The notes beneath the pieces are model-generated. The model worked only from the letters and a program-made list of their open reading frames with translations, ran no database searches and was not told the origin of the DNA. Positions 33,407 to 42,191 of a DNA stretch of 64,000 bases are shown piece after piece (within the stretch, counting starts at the first letter, position 1; each line of letters opens with the position of its first letter). This DNA comes from Shinella granuli. Its GTDB lineage: Bacteria > Pseudomonadota > Alphaproteobacteria > Rhizobiales > Rhizobiaceae. A program made the position numbers and the translations under genes. The stretch spans positions 186,001-250,000 of the forward strand of contig NZ_SLVX01000005.1 in assembly GCF_004341885.1 (NCBI RefSeq), given 5' to 3'.

Positions 33407-33416
33407 CGTCCTCACC

Positions 33417-34409
33417 TCACACCAGATGCCGTTCGAATGCGCCGGTCGTCACGCGCCGGAGCGTTCCGCCGGCGCGGAACAGGAAAAGCGCGGCGATATC
33501 CCGCTCCCGCGCAAGCGCCGGCCCCGCGGCACCGGCCGCCATCAGCGCCGTCGCCCAGCCGTCGGCGTGAAGCGCGGCCGGCATGAGGACGGAGACCGAG
33601 GCAAGAGCACCCGCGACGGGCTCACGGGTCGACGGGTCGATGATGTGGCTGTAGCGGCGGCCGGCGAGGTCGTACCCGTTCCGCCGGTCGCCGGAGGTGG
33701 CGACGGCCATGCCGTCGAGCCCGAGCACGCCTTCCACGCCGTCCGCATCCGGCAGCGGGGTCTCGATCCCCGCATGCCAGGCACGGCCCGACGGGTGCCG
33801 CCCCCGCGCGGCAAGCTCGCCGCCGAGATCGACGAGGAAATCCCCGTGGCCGGCGTCGAGCAGGTCCGCCGTCATCCTGTCGAGCGCATATCCCTTGGCG
33901 ATGCCGCAGAAATCGAGCGTGAGGCCGGGCGAAGCGCGCGCGACATGGCCGTTCTCCGCCCGGATTTCCCGCCATCCGTCAGGCCGCATCTCGCCCCTGT
34001 CGATCGGGCCGAACCCCCAGCGCGCAACCATCGGCCCCACGGTCGGGTCGAAACGCCCGCCGCTCGCCTCGGCGATGGCGAGCGCCGCACGCGTGACGCC
34101 GACGACCGCGTCGGACACGACCACCTCCCCGGCATCGCCCCGGTTGAACCGTCCGATCACGCTGTCGGCGCGCCAGGGCGAGAAGGCGCGATCGATCGCA
34201 TCGAGCGTGCCGTCCAATCGGTCCTTGAGGCCGGACGTGTCCGCATCGTCGCGCAGCACGACGCGCCAGCCCGTGCCGAAGGCGGCGCCGGACAGCGCCT
34301 TCACCGGCGCCGCCCCCCGCGCGAGCGCCGGAGCCTTGGCAAGCAGCAGCGCGGCACCGCCGAGGGCGAGGAAGCGGCGGCGGCCGGACGGATCTGGTCT
34401 GAAGATCAT
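33417..34409 (-). CDS. apbE: FAD:protein FMN transferase (ApbE)
   Basis: 330 residues with a leader RRRFLALGGAALLLA and the ApbE core: FSPWRADSVIGRFNRG, SGGRFDPTVGPMV, LDFCGIAKGYALDR, DLGGELAARG and the C-terminal HADGWATALMAAG. ApbE attaches FMN to Thr in the D-x2-(S/T)-G-A-T motif of NqrC (and usually NqrB). It is the last-but-two gene of the nqr operon. Confidence 0.92.
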   Translation of the reverse strand: MIFRPDPSGRRRFLALGGAALLLAKAPALARGAAPVKALSGAAFGTGWRVVLRDDADTSGLKDRLDGTLDAIDRAFSPWRADSVIGRFNRGDAGEVVVSDAVVGVTRAALAIAEASGGRFDPTVGPMVARWGFGPIDRGEMRPDGWREIRAENGHVARASPGLTLDFCGIAKGYALDRMTADLLDAGHGDFLVDLGGELAARGRHPSGRAWHAGIETPLPDADGVEGVLGLDGMAVATSGDRRNGYDLAGRRYSHIIDPSTREPVAGALASVSVLMPAALHADGWATALMAAGAAGPALARERDIAALFLFRAGGTLRRVTTGAFERHLV

Positions 34410-34413
34410 GGGA

Positions 34414-35634
34414 TCAGCCTCCGAAATCGTCGTTGAAGATGGAATGCGGCTCGACGCCGAGGCGTTCGAGCATGGCGAGCACGGCCGAGATCATCACCGG
34501 CGGGCCGCAGAGATAATATTCGCATTCGTCGGGCGCAGGATGCGCGGCGAGCGCGGCACGGACCGTCTCGTGGATGAAGCCGGTGGCGCCCGTCCACCGG
34601 TCGCCGGGCGCGGGATCGGAGAGCGCGGGCGTCCAGGTGAAGTTCGGGTGCTTTTCCGCGATCTGCCGGAACTCCTCCACATAGAACAGGTCGGCCGCCG
34701 TGCGCGCGCCGTAGAAATAGGCCATGCGGCGCGTCGTGCCGAGGCCGATCTGCTCGTGGATCATGGCCCGCAGCGGCGCCATCCCGACCCCGCCGCCGAT
34801 GAAGACCATGTCCCGGCCGGTCGGCTGCACATGGAACTCGCCGAAGGGGCCGCCGGCCTCCACCGTGTCGCCCGGCCGCAGCGAGAACAGGTAGGACGAG
34901 ACCACGCCGGGCGGGATGTCGTGCTCGTGGCCGGCGGGCGGCACGGCGAGGCGGATGTTGAAGACGATGCGCCCAGCATCCTCCGGCCGGCTCGCGATGG
35001 AATAGGCGCGCACCACGGGCCTTGGCGAGACCGATTTCAGCGCCGGCCAGCCGGCGATCTCCCATGCCCGCGCATGGGCGGGGTCGATGTCGAGCGAGGC
35101 GAAATCGAGGCTGTAGGCGGGGGCGGTGAGCTGCGCGAAGCCGCCGGCGCGGAAGCGGAAGTCGCGGCCCTCGGGCAATTCCAGCACCAATTCGCGGATC
35201 AGCGGCGCCAGCATGCGGTTGGAGAGAACCCGGCAGGGGAAGGATTCGGCGGCCAGCACGTCCGCCGCCACCGTCACCTCGACCGGGCCGCGCAGCCGCG
35301 TCTGGCAGGCAAGGCGCACATGGGCGCGGCGCTCGGCCGGCGAGAGGAGGCCCCGCTCGGTGGCCTGCAATTCGCCCGCCCCCTCCCCCTCGACGGTGAC
35401 GCGGCAGAGGCCGCAGGTGCCGCTGCCGCCGCAGGCCGCGGGAATGGCGATCCCGGCCTCGTGCAGCACCGAGAGCAGCTGGTCGCCCCGCGCCGCGTCG
35501 ATGCGCTTGCCGCCGTTCACGGTGACGCCGACGATGCCGTGCGGCAGCAGCCGGCTCCGCGCGGCGATCAGCGCCAGCGTCAGGCCGACGACGAGAAGCG
35601 TGATGAAGGCGGTGCCGAGCGCGATCTCCGTCAT
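34414..35634 (-). CDS. nqrF: Na+-NQR subunit F (NADH dehydrogenase)
   Basis: 406 residues. N-terminal transmembrane helix (GTAFITLLVVGLTLALI), plant-type [2Fe-2S] ligands Cys68, Cys74, Cys77 and Cys110 (ACGGSGTCGLC), FAD motif RAYSIASRP, NADH motif FIGGGVGMAPLRAM and terminal YYLCGPPVM. This is the NADH entry point of the pump. Its ATG overlaps the nqrE stop (ATGA). Confidence 0.95.
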   Translation of the reverse strand: MTEIALGTAFITLLVVGLTLALIAARSRLLPHGIVGVTVNGGKRIDAARGDQLLSVLHEAGIAIPAACGGSGTCGLCRVTVEGEGAGELQATERGLLSPAERRAHVRLACQTRLRGPVEVTVAADVLAAESFPCRVLSNRMLAPLIRELVLELPEGRDFRFRAGGFAQLTAPAYSLDFASLDIDPAHARAWEIAGWPALKSVSPRPVVRAYSIASRPEDAGRIVFNIRLAVPPAGHEHDIPPGVVSSYLFSLRPGDTVEAGGPFGEFHVQPTGRDMVFIGGGVGMAPLRAMIHEQIGLGTTRRMAYFYGARTAADLFYVEEFRQIAEKHPNFTWTPALSDPAPGDRWTGATGFIHETVRAALAAHPAPDECEYYLCGPPVMISAVLAMLERLGVEPHSIFNDDFGG

Positions 35635-36242
35635 GGCGCCGCCATCTGCGCGAAGGAGGAGAAGCCGAGCGACATCATGCCCGCCAGCACGAAGGCGATG
35701 CCGAGGCCGCGAAGGCCGGCGGGCAGATCGGCATAGGCGAGCCGCGTGCGGATCGCGCCGAGCATGACGACGGCAAGCGCGAAGCCCGCCCCGCTGCCGA
35801 GGCCGTAGACCGCCGCCTCAGCCAGATCGTAGCGCCGCTCCACCATGAAGAGGCTGCCGCCGAGGATGGCGCAATGGATGGTGAGCAGCGGCAGGAACGC
35901 ACCGAAGGACGCCTGCACGCGCGGCAGGTAGCGCTCCAGCACCATTTCGAGGAGCTGCACGCTGGCGGCGACCACGCCGATGAAGGTGAGGAGCGCGAGA
36001 TAGGAGAGGTCAAGATCCGGCATGCCGATCCAGGCCCAGGCGCCGGGCGCCAGCATGGCCGAATAGATGAGCTGGTTGGCCGGCACCGTCACGCCCATGA
36101 CGGCGATGACCGCGACGCCGAGGCCGAAGGCGGTCTCGGTGCGCCGCGACAGCGCCAGGAAGGTGCAGAGGCCGAGAAAATAGGTGAGCGGCATGTTCTC
36201 GACGAACACGGCCCGAAGGAACAGCGCGCCGAGATCGGCCAT
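35631..36242 (-). CDS. nqrE: Na+-NQR subunit E
   Basis: 203 residues, six hydrophobic helices. The two cysteines thought to hold the membrane-embedded iron centre with NqrD are present in LGLCTFLAL and TIHCAILGG. The start overlaps the nqrD stop by one base (TGATG). Confidence 0.94.
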   Translation of the reverse strand: MADLGALFLRAVFVENMPLTYFLGLCTFLALSRRTETAFGLGVAVIAVMGVTVPANQLIYSAMLAPGAWAWIGMPDLDLSYLALLTFIGVVAASVQLLEMVLERYLPRVQASFGAFLPLLTIHCAILGGSLFMVERRYDLAEAAVYGLGSGAGFALAVVMLGAIRTRLAYADLPAGLRGLGIAFVLAGMMSLGFSSFAQMAAP

Positions 36243-36904
36243 CAGCGCTCCTCCCCGAGATCATGAGCCGGGAATTCCGACGCCTCCGCCTGCTCCGGCC
36301 AGAGGCTGCGGATCGCCCAGACCAGCCCGCCGAGCAGGAAGAAGGCGCTGGGGGCGAGCAGCATCAGGGAAAGCGGCGTGAACCAGCCGCCCTGGTCGGC
36401 CAGCGGAAAGACCTGGAGGCCGAGCAGCGTTCCGCTGCCGAACAGCTCGCGGCAGCTTCCGATCGCCACCAGCACGAGCGAATAGCCGAGCCCGCTGCCG
36501 AGGGCGTCGACCATCGAGGGCAAGGGCGGGTTGCTGCGCGAGAAGGATTCAGTCCGGCCGAGCACGATGCAGTTCGTCGCGATCAGGCTGACGAAGACCG
36601 ACAGGCGCTGGCTCAGCTCGAAGAACCAGGCCTGCAGCGCCTGGTCGATGACGATGACCATCGAGGCGATGATGATGATCTGCACGATCAGGCGGATCGA
36701 GGCGGGGATGTGCCGGCCGATGGCGCTGATGACGCCCGCCGCCAGCACCACCACGACCGTCAGCGAGATCGACATGGTGAGTGCGGTGTCAAGGGAGGTG
36801 GTGACGGCGAGCGCGGAGCAGATGCCGAGAATCTGCAGCGTCACCGGGTTCTGCCGGATGAGCGGGGCGGTCAGCGTGTTCCAGAGCCCTTCCGTGGCGG
36901 CCAT
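36242..36904 (-). CDS. nqrD: Na+-NQR subunit D
   Basis: 220 residues, six helices, homologous and inverted relative to NqrE. Conserved cysteines in LGICSALAVTT and IATNCIVLGRTE, plus GLGYSLVLVAIGSCRELFGSG near the C-terminus. The length and motifs are normal. Confidence 0.94.
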   Translation of the reverse strand: MAATEGLWNTLTAPLIRQNPVTLQILGICSALAVTTSLDTALTMSISLTVVVVLAAGVISAIGRHIPASIRLIVQIIIIASMVIVIDQALQAWFFELSQRLSVFVSLIATNCIVLGRTESFSRSNPPLPSMVDALGSGLGYSLVLVAIGSCRELFGSGTLLGLQVFPLADQGGWFTPLSLMLLAPSAFFLLGGLVWAIRSLWPEQAEASEFPAHDLGEER

Positions 36905-36907
36905 CGG

Positions 36908-37708
36908 CTAGAACTCCCCGCGGCGGATCGCCGCCATGAGCGGCCCGTAGCCCTTCGGGCCGGTCCAGAACCGCACCATCTGCGTGATCGCGTTGCCGGT
37001 GCGCGTCGCCCCGGTGATGCCGTCCACCTCGTGCTCGCCGCCCGCCTTGCCGCGCGCGACCGCGAAACGGACGGCGCCGGTATCGTCGGCGATGCGCTTG
37101 CCGGCAAAACCCTGCTGCCAGAGCGGTTCGGCGATGCGCGCGCCGAGGCCCGGCGTCTCGGCCTGTTCCGTCACCGCGACGCCGGCGAGCGTGCGCATGT
37201 CGCCGCGCAGCGCGATGAGCGCCTGAATGCGCCCGTTATAGCCCGTCCCGACGACCGGCAGGATGGCGAGCGAGACGGCATCGCCATCGCGCAGCAGGTA
37301 GATCTGGACGTAATCCGGCCGGGTGCCGATGCCGGCGATGTCCTCGGCCGCCGACAGCGTCGTCCAGTTCGCCGGCTCGGCGAGCGCGGCCTGAAGCGTT
37401 TCGGGCGTGACCTCCCTCGCGGCGGCGCCGGCATCAAGATCGATGACGACGGTCGAGAGCGCGGCGCCGCCCGATTGCGCGATGAGGTCCGAGATGCCCG
37501 GAACGGCCGCGATCAGTGCCTCCAGGCGCGCCTGCTGCTCGGCCGCCCGGTTCTGCGCCTGGATCGGCCGGAGCATGACGGTGGCGACGGTGACCAGCAC
37601 CGCGCAGACCGCCGAAACGAGGAAGGCGACGGCCAGCGTCTTCGTCCGGCTTTCGTTCGGCAGCGTCAGGAAGCGGCGCCAGAGGGAGACGGGGTTGAGA
37701 TCAGCCAA
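36908..37708 (-). CDS. nqrC: Na+-NQR subunit C, covalent FMN carrier
   Basis: 266 residues: one N-terminal helix (TLAVAFLVSAVCAVLVTVAT) and a periplasmic FMN domain with EVDGITGATRTGNA. Thr235 in this motif is the expected ApbE flavinylation site. The gene overlaps nqrB by eight bases and starts with TTG preceded by GGAGGAAA. Confidence 0.93.
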   Translation of the reverse strand: MADLNPVSLWRRFLTLPNESRTKTLAVAFLVSAVCAVLVTVATVMLRPIQAQNRAAEQQARLEALIAAVPGISDLIAQSGGAALSTVVIDLDAGAAAREVTPETLQAALAEPANWTTLSAAEDIAGIGTRPDYVQIYLLRDGDAVSLAILPVVGTGYNGRIQALIALRGDMRTLAGVAVTEQAETPGLGARIAEPLWQQGFAGKRIADDTGAVRFAVARGKAGGEHEVDGITGATRTGNAITQMVRFWTGPKGYGPLMAAIRRGEF

Positions 37709-38474
37709 GGCGTTTCCTCCGCGCGAGCCAAAGGCTTATGGCGATTTCGTCGAGAAGCGGCGCGGCGAGCGAGGCGATGAGCGCCGCCGAGACCGCGGCC
37801 TGGACCGGCGGCGCGCCATCCCAGCCGACGGCGAAGAGAAGCACCAGCGCGCCGTAGAGCAGGCCGTAGAGCCAGCGCCCGAGCGTCGTGCCGGCGCTCG
37901 CCACCGGATCGCAGACCAAGAGGACCAGCACCACCGCCGCCGCCGTCAGCACCGGCATTTCGAGCGCGAGGCCCCAGCAGCCGGCTGCCAGCACGACAGC
38001 GGCCGCGGCGACGACCCGCCACGACATCACGCCCGTGACGCCGCCGATCGCGGAAACGGCCGCGACCGACCAGCCGAGCTGCACCGGCAGGTCCGGCCAG
38101 GACGCGGCGGGAAAGCCGAAGCCGAGAAAGGTGATGGCGACCGTCGCGGGATTGACCACGTTGCGCCCCCAGCCGCCGAAGGCCAATTCGCCGGCGACGA
38201 CGCCGAAGCTGATGCCGAGGAGCATCGGCACGAGGCCGAGGTCGACGGGTGCCAGAACCGTAATCGCCAGCGCCGTGAAGGCGCCGGAGAAGGACGGCGG
38301 CTGGGCACGCGCCAGCATGAAGGCGAGATGCCAGAGCCCGGCGGCGACCAGCACGAAGATGAGGCGCACGAGCCCGGCCGTGCCCGTCGCCAGCAGCCAG
38401 GTGACGACGAGCGGCATGGCCGCCGCCAGCAGCATCAGCGCCACCGTCTCCCGGTCCCACAGACCCCGCGTCAC
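37701..38474 (-). CDS. nqrB: Na+-NQR subunit B, short form without FMN motif
   Basis: 257 residues, well below the roughly 400 of canonical NqrB. Core family segments are present: PMLLGISFGVVAGELAFGGWG, GRNVVNPATVAITFLGFGFPA and C-terminal CDPVASAGTTLGRWLYG with APLLDEIAI. The stretch that normally carries D-x2-SGAT, the covalent FMN site, is missing; after FGFPA the sequence passes straight to a helix (LGWSVAAVSAIGGVTGVMSW). The N-terminal helices are also missing. The start is a GTG overlapping the nqrA stop (GTGA), so the shortness is not a mis-called start. Confidence 0.88.
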   Translation of the reverse strand: MTRGLWDRETVALMLLAAAMPLVVTWLLATGTAGLVRLIFVLVAAGLWHLAFMLARAQPPSFSGAFTALAITVLAPVDLGLVPMLLGISFGVVAGELAFGGWGRNVVNPATVAITFLGFGFPAASWPDLPVQLGWSVAAVSAIGGVTGVMSWRVVAAAAVVLAAGCWGLALEMPVLTAAAVVLVLLVCDPVASAGTTLGRWLYGLLYGALVLLFAVGWDGAPPVQAAVSAALIASLAAPLLDEIAISLWLARRKRLG

Positions 38475-39727
38475 GCCGCTTCCTCCGCCGCGATGCGGTC
38501 GAGCATGCCGCGCAGCATGGCCGACAGGCGGGGCGAGGCGCCGGTGACGTAGTCGGCGAGCGCCATGTCCTCCTCGGTGAGCGACAATGCGCCGAGCCGG
38601 GTCGCGGTCTCGGCGTCGTTGGATGCGATGGCGCGCACCAGCGGGGCGGCCGGCAGCACGCCGCCGAAAGCCTGGTCGAGCGCGGCGGTCGGGATGATCG
38701 GCAGCGGCCGCCGCGCGCGGCGCAGGGCGGCCGAAAACCAGTGCAGGCGGTCGTCGCGCGAGGCCTCCGCGATGCCCGTCACCTGCCGGTGCCAGCGGCC
38801 GAGCCAGCGGCTTTCGACGCCATCGAGCATGGAGCCCGACAGGAGACGGTGGGGGCCGGGCCGGGCGATGTCGTAGCTCAGCGCACGCAGATCCGCCCCC
38901 GGCTGGCAGCGGACCAGCCGCCGCTCCCGCAGGGCCGATCCCGCGACGGAGACGAGCCGGGTCTCCGGCACCAGGCCGGTGCGCAGCAGCGCGCCGATGC
39001 CGGCGACATCTTCGGCATGGATGTCCCAGACGGTGTGGCCCGGCCCGGCCGGGTGACAGGCGGCAAGCTGGAATCCCGCAAGGCCATGCGGATGGATCGG
39101 CGCGACCTTTCTGATGTGGCATCGTGCGCCGAGGCCTGCCATGCCGCCGATATCAGGGCCCTGGTCCTGGCAGACGACGACGGCCCCCTCCGTCAGCCCG
39201 GCAAGCGCCCGCAACCCGGTCGCAAGATCCTCCTCGCGCCCGTCGAGGGCAAGCCGCGGGGACGGCGCGTCCGGCCGGGTATCGAGCGCCATGACGAAGA
39301 TGGCCGCCGGCGTTTCGCCCGGCGCGGGGATGCGGCCGAACGGGCGGGAGCGGAACGACGGCCATAGGCCGGCGGAAAGCAGCAGCGCCCGTACCGCCGC
39401 CGCATCGCCCCCTCCGGCGGCGGCAACGTCGTGTTGGTGGCGCCCGGCCTCCGGCACATGGAAGAACAGCACCCGCGACAGCCGCCGGCCAGGCCCGAGA
39501 TCGATGGCCGCAACTTCGCCGGCGACGGGGGCGACAAGGGTCAGTTCGGGATGCCTGCGCGAGCGCAGGACGGGCATGCCCTGCGCGACCCGCGCGCCGC
39601 GCGCGACCAGGACCTCCACGCGGAAATCGTCTTCCGGCTGCGCGAAGAGCGCGCACTGATCCGTGATCTCGGTCTCTATGGTCGGGCCTGCCTTTTCCTC
39701 TTTCGATCCGGATGCAAGGAAATCCAA
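38471..39727 (-). CDS. nqrA: Na+-NQR subunit A
   Basis: 418 residues, somewhat shorter than usual (about 447). RnfC/NqrA-like features include VAPVAGEVAAIDLGPGRRL, the ALDTRP and HPAGPGHTVWDIHAEDV segments, and VSVAGSALRE. It is a peripheral cytoplasmic subunit involved in quinone reduction. A TTG at 39727 preceded by GGAGG is the likely start. First gene of the nqr operon; a FixK/FNR-type box lies 17 bases upstream. Confidence 0.9.
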   Translation of the reverse strand: MDFLASGSKEEKAGPTIETEITDQCALFAQPEDDFRVEVLVARGARVAQGMPVLRSRRHPELTLVAPVAGEVAAIDLGPGRRLSRVLFFHVPEAGRHQHDVAAAGGGDAAAVRALLLSAGLWPSFRSRPFGRIPAPGETPAAIFVMALDTRPDAPSPRLALDGREEDLATGLRALAGLTEGAVVVCQDQGPDIGGMAGLGARCHIRKVAPIHPHGLAGFQLAACHPAGPGHTVWDIHAEDVAGIGALLRTGLVPETRLVSVAGSALRERRLVRCQPGADLRALSYDIARPGPHRLLSGSMLDGVESRWLGRWHRQVTGIAEASRDDRLHWFSAALRRARRPLPIIPTAALDQAFGGVLPAAPLVRAIASNDAETATRLGALSLTEEDMALADYVTGASPRLSAMLRGMLDRIAAEEAA

Positions 39728-39744
39728 TGTTTCGTCCTCCGTCC

Positions 39745-39758
39745 TTGACTTCGATCAA
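39745..39758. promoter_or_regulatory. FixK/FNR-type anaerobox TTGACTTCGATCAA
   Basis: Nine of ten defined positions match TTGAT-N4-ATCAA (on the minus strand it reads TTGATCGAAGTCAA). It lies in the 113-base divergent region between nqrA and the multihaem cytochrome. A -10-like TATAAG is at 39782-39787; a start near 39794 would place the box centre about 42 bases upstream, the class II activation position. Oxygen-responsive control of the cytochrome is therefore likely and that of nqrA possible. Confidence 0.65.
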
Positions 39759-39840
39759 GGCAGCAACGTTGTGCGAACGGGTATAAGCGATTAGCCTCGG
39801 CTGTCAGAGGCCGCACATCCCCAGCCCGTTGTGAGGTACG

Positions 39841-41013
39841 ATGCGCCGATTCCTGATACCAGCCGCCGTTGTGTTCGCGCTCACGCCCGTCGCGGGCGCG
39901 CTTGTGCACCATACGACAACGGTACAGGCGCAGTCGGCGAACGACAATGCGGGCGACGTCCCGATCTTCGTCATACCGAAACCGGGACCGTTCTCGCCGG
40001 AGCGGATCGCCATTCCGCAGAGCGACTATATCGCCGCGTGGGCGCGATCGGGCCATTCGGATTCCGCGTCGGTCTCGTTTTCCTACTGGAACGAGGCCGG
40101 CGTCATTCCCCCGGTCTGTTCCGTCTGTCATTCCGGCGCGGGGTTCCGCTCGTTCCACGGCCTCGACGGCAGCGAGCCCGGCCTACCGGCGCATCCCGTG
40201 CCGGTCGGCGGCGTGGTCGATTGCGAGACCTGCCACAATACGGGCCTGGCATCGATCGCCGAGATCGCCCTGCCGAGCGGCGTCAGGCATCCCGTCAATG
40301 CCGGCGAGGTGCCGTGCATGACCTGTCACCAGGGACGCTCGGCCGGTGCGACCGTCGGCAAGGCCATCGAGGGCAAGCCCGACGACACGCCCGATCCCGC
40401 GCTCACCTTCATCAACCCGCACTATGCCACGGCCGCGGCGGCCCTGCTCGGCGGCTACGGCGGCAGCGGCTACCACTATGCCGGCAAGACCTATTCCGGC
40501 CGCTTCCTGCATGCCAGGCCCGTGGAGACCTGCGTCTCCTGCCATGATCCGCACAGCCTTCAGGTGGCGGAAGAGACCTGCCTGACCTGTCATGCGTCAG
40601 GCACGGCCGCCGATATCCGCATCTCACGCATCAGCTTCGACGGCACCGGCGACCTGAAGAAGGGCATCCGCCACGACATTGCAGAAAACGCCCGGCGGCT
40701 GAAGGGCATGCTGGAGGATTATGCAAGCAAGGTGGCGGGCGTACCGATGCTCTACGACGGCAGCCACCATCCCTATTTCTTCACCGACGCCAACGGCGAC
40801 GGCGTGGCGGACCAGGCCGACGGCAAGCCGGTGCCCTACAACGCCTGGACGCCGCGCCTGCTGAAGGCCGCCTATAACTGGAAATTCGTCGGCTCCGACA
40901 AGGGCATCCACGTGCATAACCCGCACTATGCGCTGGAACTGCTCCACGATTCGACGGAAGACCTGGCCGGCCCGCTCGGCGTCGATTTCAGCGCGTTCGG
41001 ACTTGCGCGCTAA
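39841..41013 (+). CDS. Periplasmic five-haem cytochrome c
   Basis: 390 residues. Signal peptide RRFLIPAAVVFALTPVAGA, then five CxxCH haem sites: CSVCH, CETCH, CMTCH, CVSCH and CLTCH, all in residues about 90-255. The C-terminal third is haem-free with a calcium-like DANGDGVADQADGK loop. Such cytochromes shuttle electrons in the periplasm. It is divergent from nqrA, suggesting that the NQR and the cytochrome share regulation; a terminal reductase partner is not in the window. Confidence 0.88.
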   Translation: MRRFLIPAAVVFALTPVAGALVHHTTTVQAQSANDNAGDVPIFVIPKPGPFSPERIAIPQSDYIAAWARSGHSDSASVSFSYWNEAGVIPPVCSVCHSGAGFRSFHGLDGSEPGLPAHPVPVGGVVDCETCHNTGLASIAEIALPSGVRHPVNAGEVPCMTCHQGRSAGATVGKAIEGKPDDTPDPALTFINPHYATAAAALLGGYGGSGYHYAGKTYSGRFLHARPVETCVSCHDPHSLQVAEETCLTCHASGTAADIRISRISFDGTGDLKKGIRHDIAENARRLKGMLEDYASKVAGVPMLYDGSHHPYFFTDANGDGVADQADGKPVPYNAWTPRLLKAAYNWKFVGSDKGIHVHNPHYALELLHDSTEDLAGPLGVDFSAFGLAR

Positions 41014-41058
41014 TCCTCCCACGGCCTTCCGGCCAACTGTTCGGGTGAAAGGCGAAAA

Positions 41059-41076
41059 GGGCAGCGTACGCTGCCC
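41059..41076 (-). terminator. Palindrome GGGCAGCGTACGCTGCCC, leftward terminator candidate
   Basis: A perfect 18-base palindrome. Read leftward it is followed by TTTTCGCC, so it could terminate the nitrilase transcript, which stops 182 bases earlier at 41259; read rightward there is no T-run. Confidence 0.5.
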
Positions 41077-41175
41077 ACCATTTCAGCCCATCAAATCAAG
41101 CGGCAGGTGCAGATAAGGGATGACAATGCCCGGGAGATGGCATGCGTCGCCGCCATATCCAAGCAAGGCCGGTGG

Positions 41176-41214
41176 CTCCCGCAGATGGATTGCAATCCGC
41201 CTGCGGGAGTTTTT
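41176..41214 (+). terminator. Rho-independent terminator of the cytochrome gene
   Basis: Nested perfect stems, CTCCCGCAG (41176-41184) with CTGCGGGAG (41201-41209) outside and GGATTG with CAATCC inside, followed by TTTTT at 41210-41214. It is the strongest terminator in the window, 162 bases past the cytochrome stop. Confidence 0.85.
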
Positions 41215-41258
41215 CACGCTTGCGCGCTGGGAACGGAACTGAAGGATTGCGGTGCGGT

Positions 41259-42128
41259 TTAGCTTGCCTCATGCCGGGACGACCCGGGTGAGGAAGGCAC
41301 GAATCGGCCGAGCTCCTTGTGCACGAACGCCGGGTCGGAATCCCGTAAGGTGGGCAGGTTTCGACGCGCATCGATAACATTCGTTATGTCGAGCCTTGCG
41401 AGCACGAGTTCCGGCTGTTCGCCGGCGCGGGCAAGTTCGCGGCCATTCTGGTCCAGGATTCGGGAGCCGCCCCAAAAATCCAGGCCTCCCCGCTTTCCGC
41501 AGTGGTTCACCATGATCGTGGGCAGGCTGTATGTCATGGCCGTGTGGCGCAGATTGATATCCCATCCCGTCGGATTGTCGAACCCTCCGTCCACCACGCC
41601 CCTTGCCGAACCGATAGGCTGGATCAGGAGATCGGCGCCGTGGAGGGCGGCGATCCAGGGCAAGGCGGGCGACCAGCTATCGGCGCAGATAAGCGTTGCG
41701 GCTTTCCAGTTCCCGGACAATTCGGCCAAGGTCAGTGCACCGCCCTTGCGATAGAATTTGCCTTCCTGAAGCCGCCCGTAGTTCGGAATGTTTATCTTGC
41801 GGTGGGCGTGCCGCAACTCGCCCTCCGAAAACAGGGCCTGCGTATTGTAGACAAGGCCATCCGTCCCGCGTTCGATAAAGCCGAAGGATACGGCGATCCC
41901 CCGGGAGGCCGCGGCGATTTCCGCTATCTCCTTCGCATCAACCATGCGGGCGAGCTCCTGCACGTCCGGCGAGGAGAGATAGTCCGTCAGGGAGAGCTCG
42001 GGAAACACGACCAGATCGGCGCCGCGGTTGCGCGCCCCCTTAATCGCTTCGAGATGGAGCGCCAGATTGGCTTGAATATCGCCCGCAACGCATCGGATCT
42101 GAGCGGCGGCAACCGTGAGGAATGGCAT
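41259..42128 (-). CDS. Nitrilase-superfamily amidohydrolase
   Basis: 289 residues. The catalytic triad is visible: Glu44 (FPELS), Lys111 (HRKINIPNYG) and Cys148 (LICADSWSP). Members hydrolyse nitriles, linear amides or carbamoyl groups. It is the last gene of a leftward operon with a quaternary-amine-type ABC transporter, so it probably deamidates the imported compound or its breakdown product. ATG 42128 is preferred over the in-frame TTG at 42137. Confidence 0.87.
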   Translation of the reverse strand: MPFLTVAAAQIRCVAGDIQANLALHLEAIKGARNRGADLVVFPELSLTDYLSSPDVQELARMVDAKEIAEIAAASRGIAVSFGFIERGTDGLVYNTQALFSEGELRHAHRKINIPNYGRLQEGKFYRKGGALTLAELSGNWKAATLICADSWSPALPWIAALHGADLLIQPIGSARGVVDGGFDNPTGWDINLRHTAMTYSLPTIMVNHCGKRGGLDFWGGSRILDQNGRELARAGEQPELVLARLDITNVIDARRNLPTLRDSDPAFVHKELGRFVPSSPGSSRHEAS

Positions 42129-42191
42129 CGTGTCCAACCTGTTCCTGAAGGTGCGTTCCGGCCGGGGCCGGAACGCACAGCCTGCTTTGCG

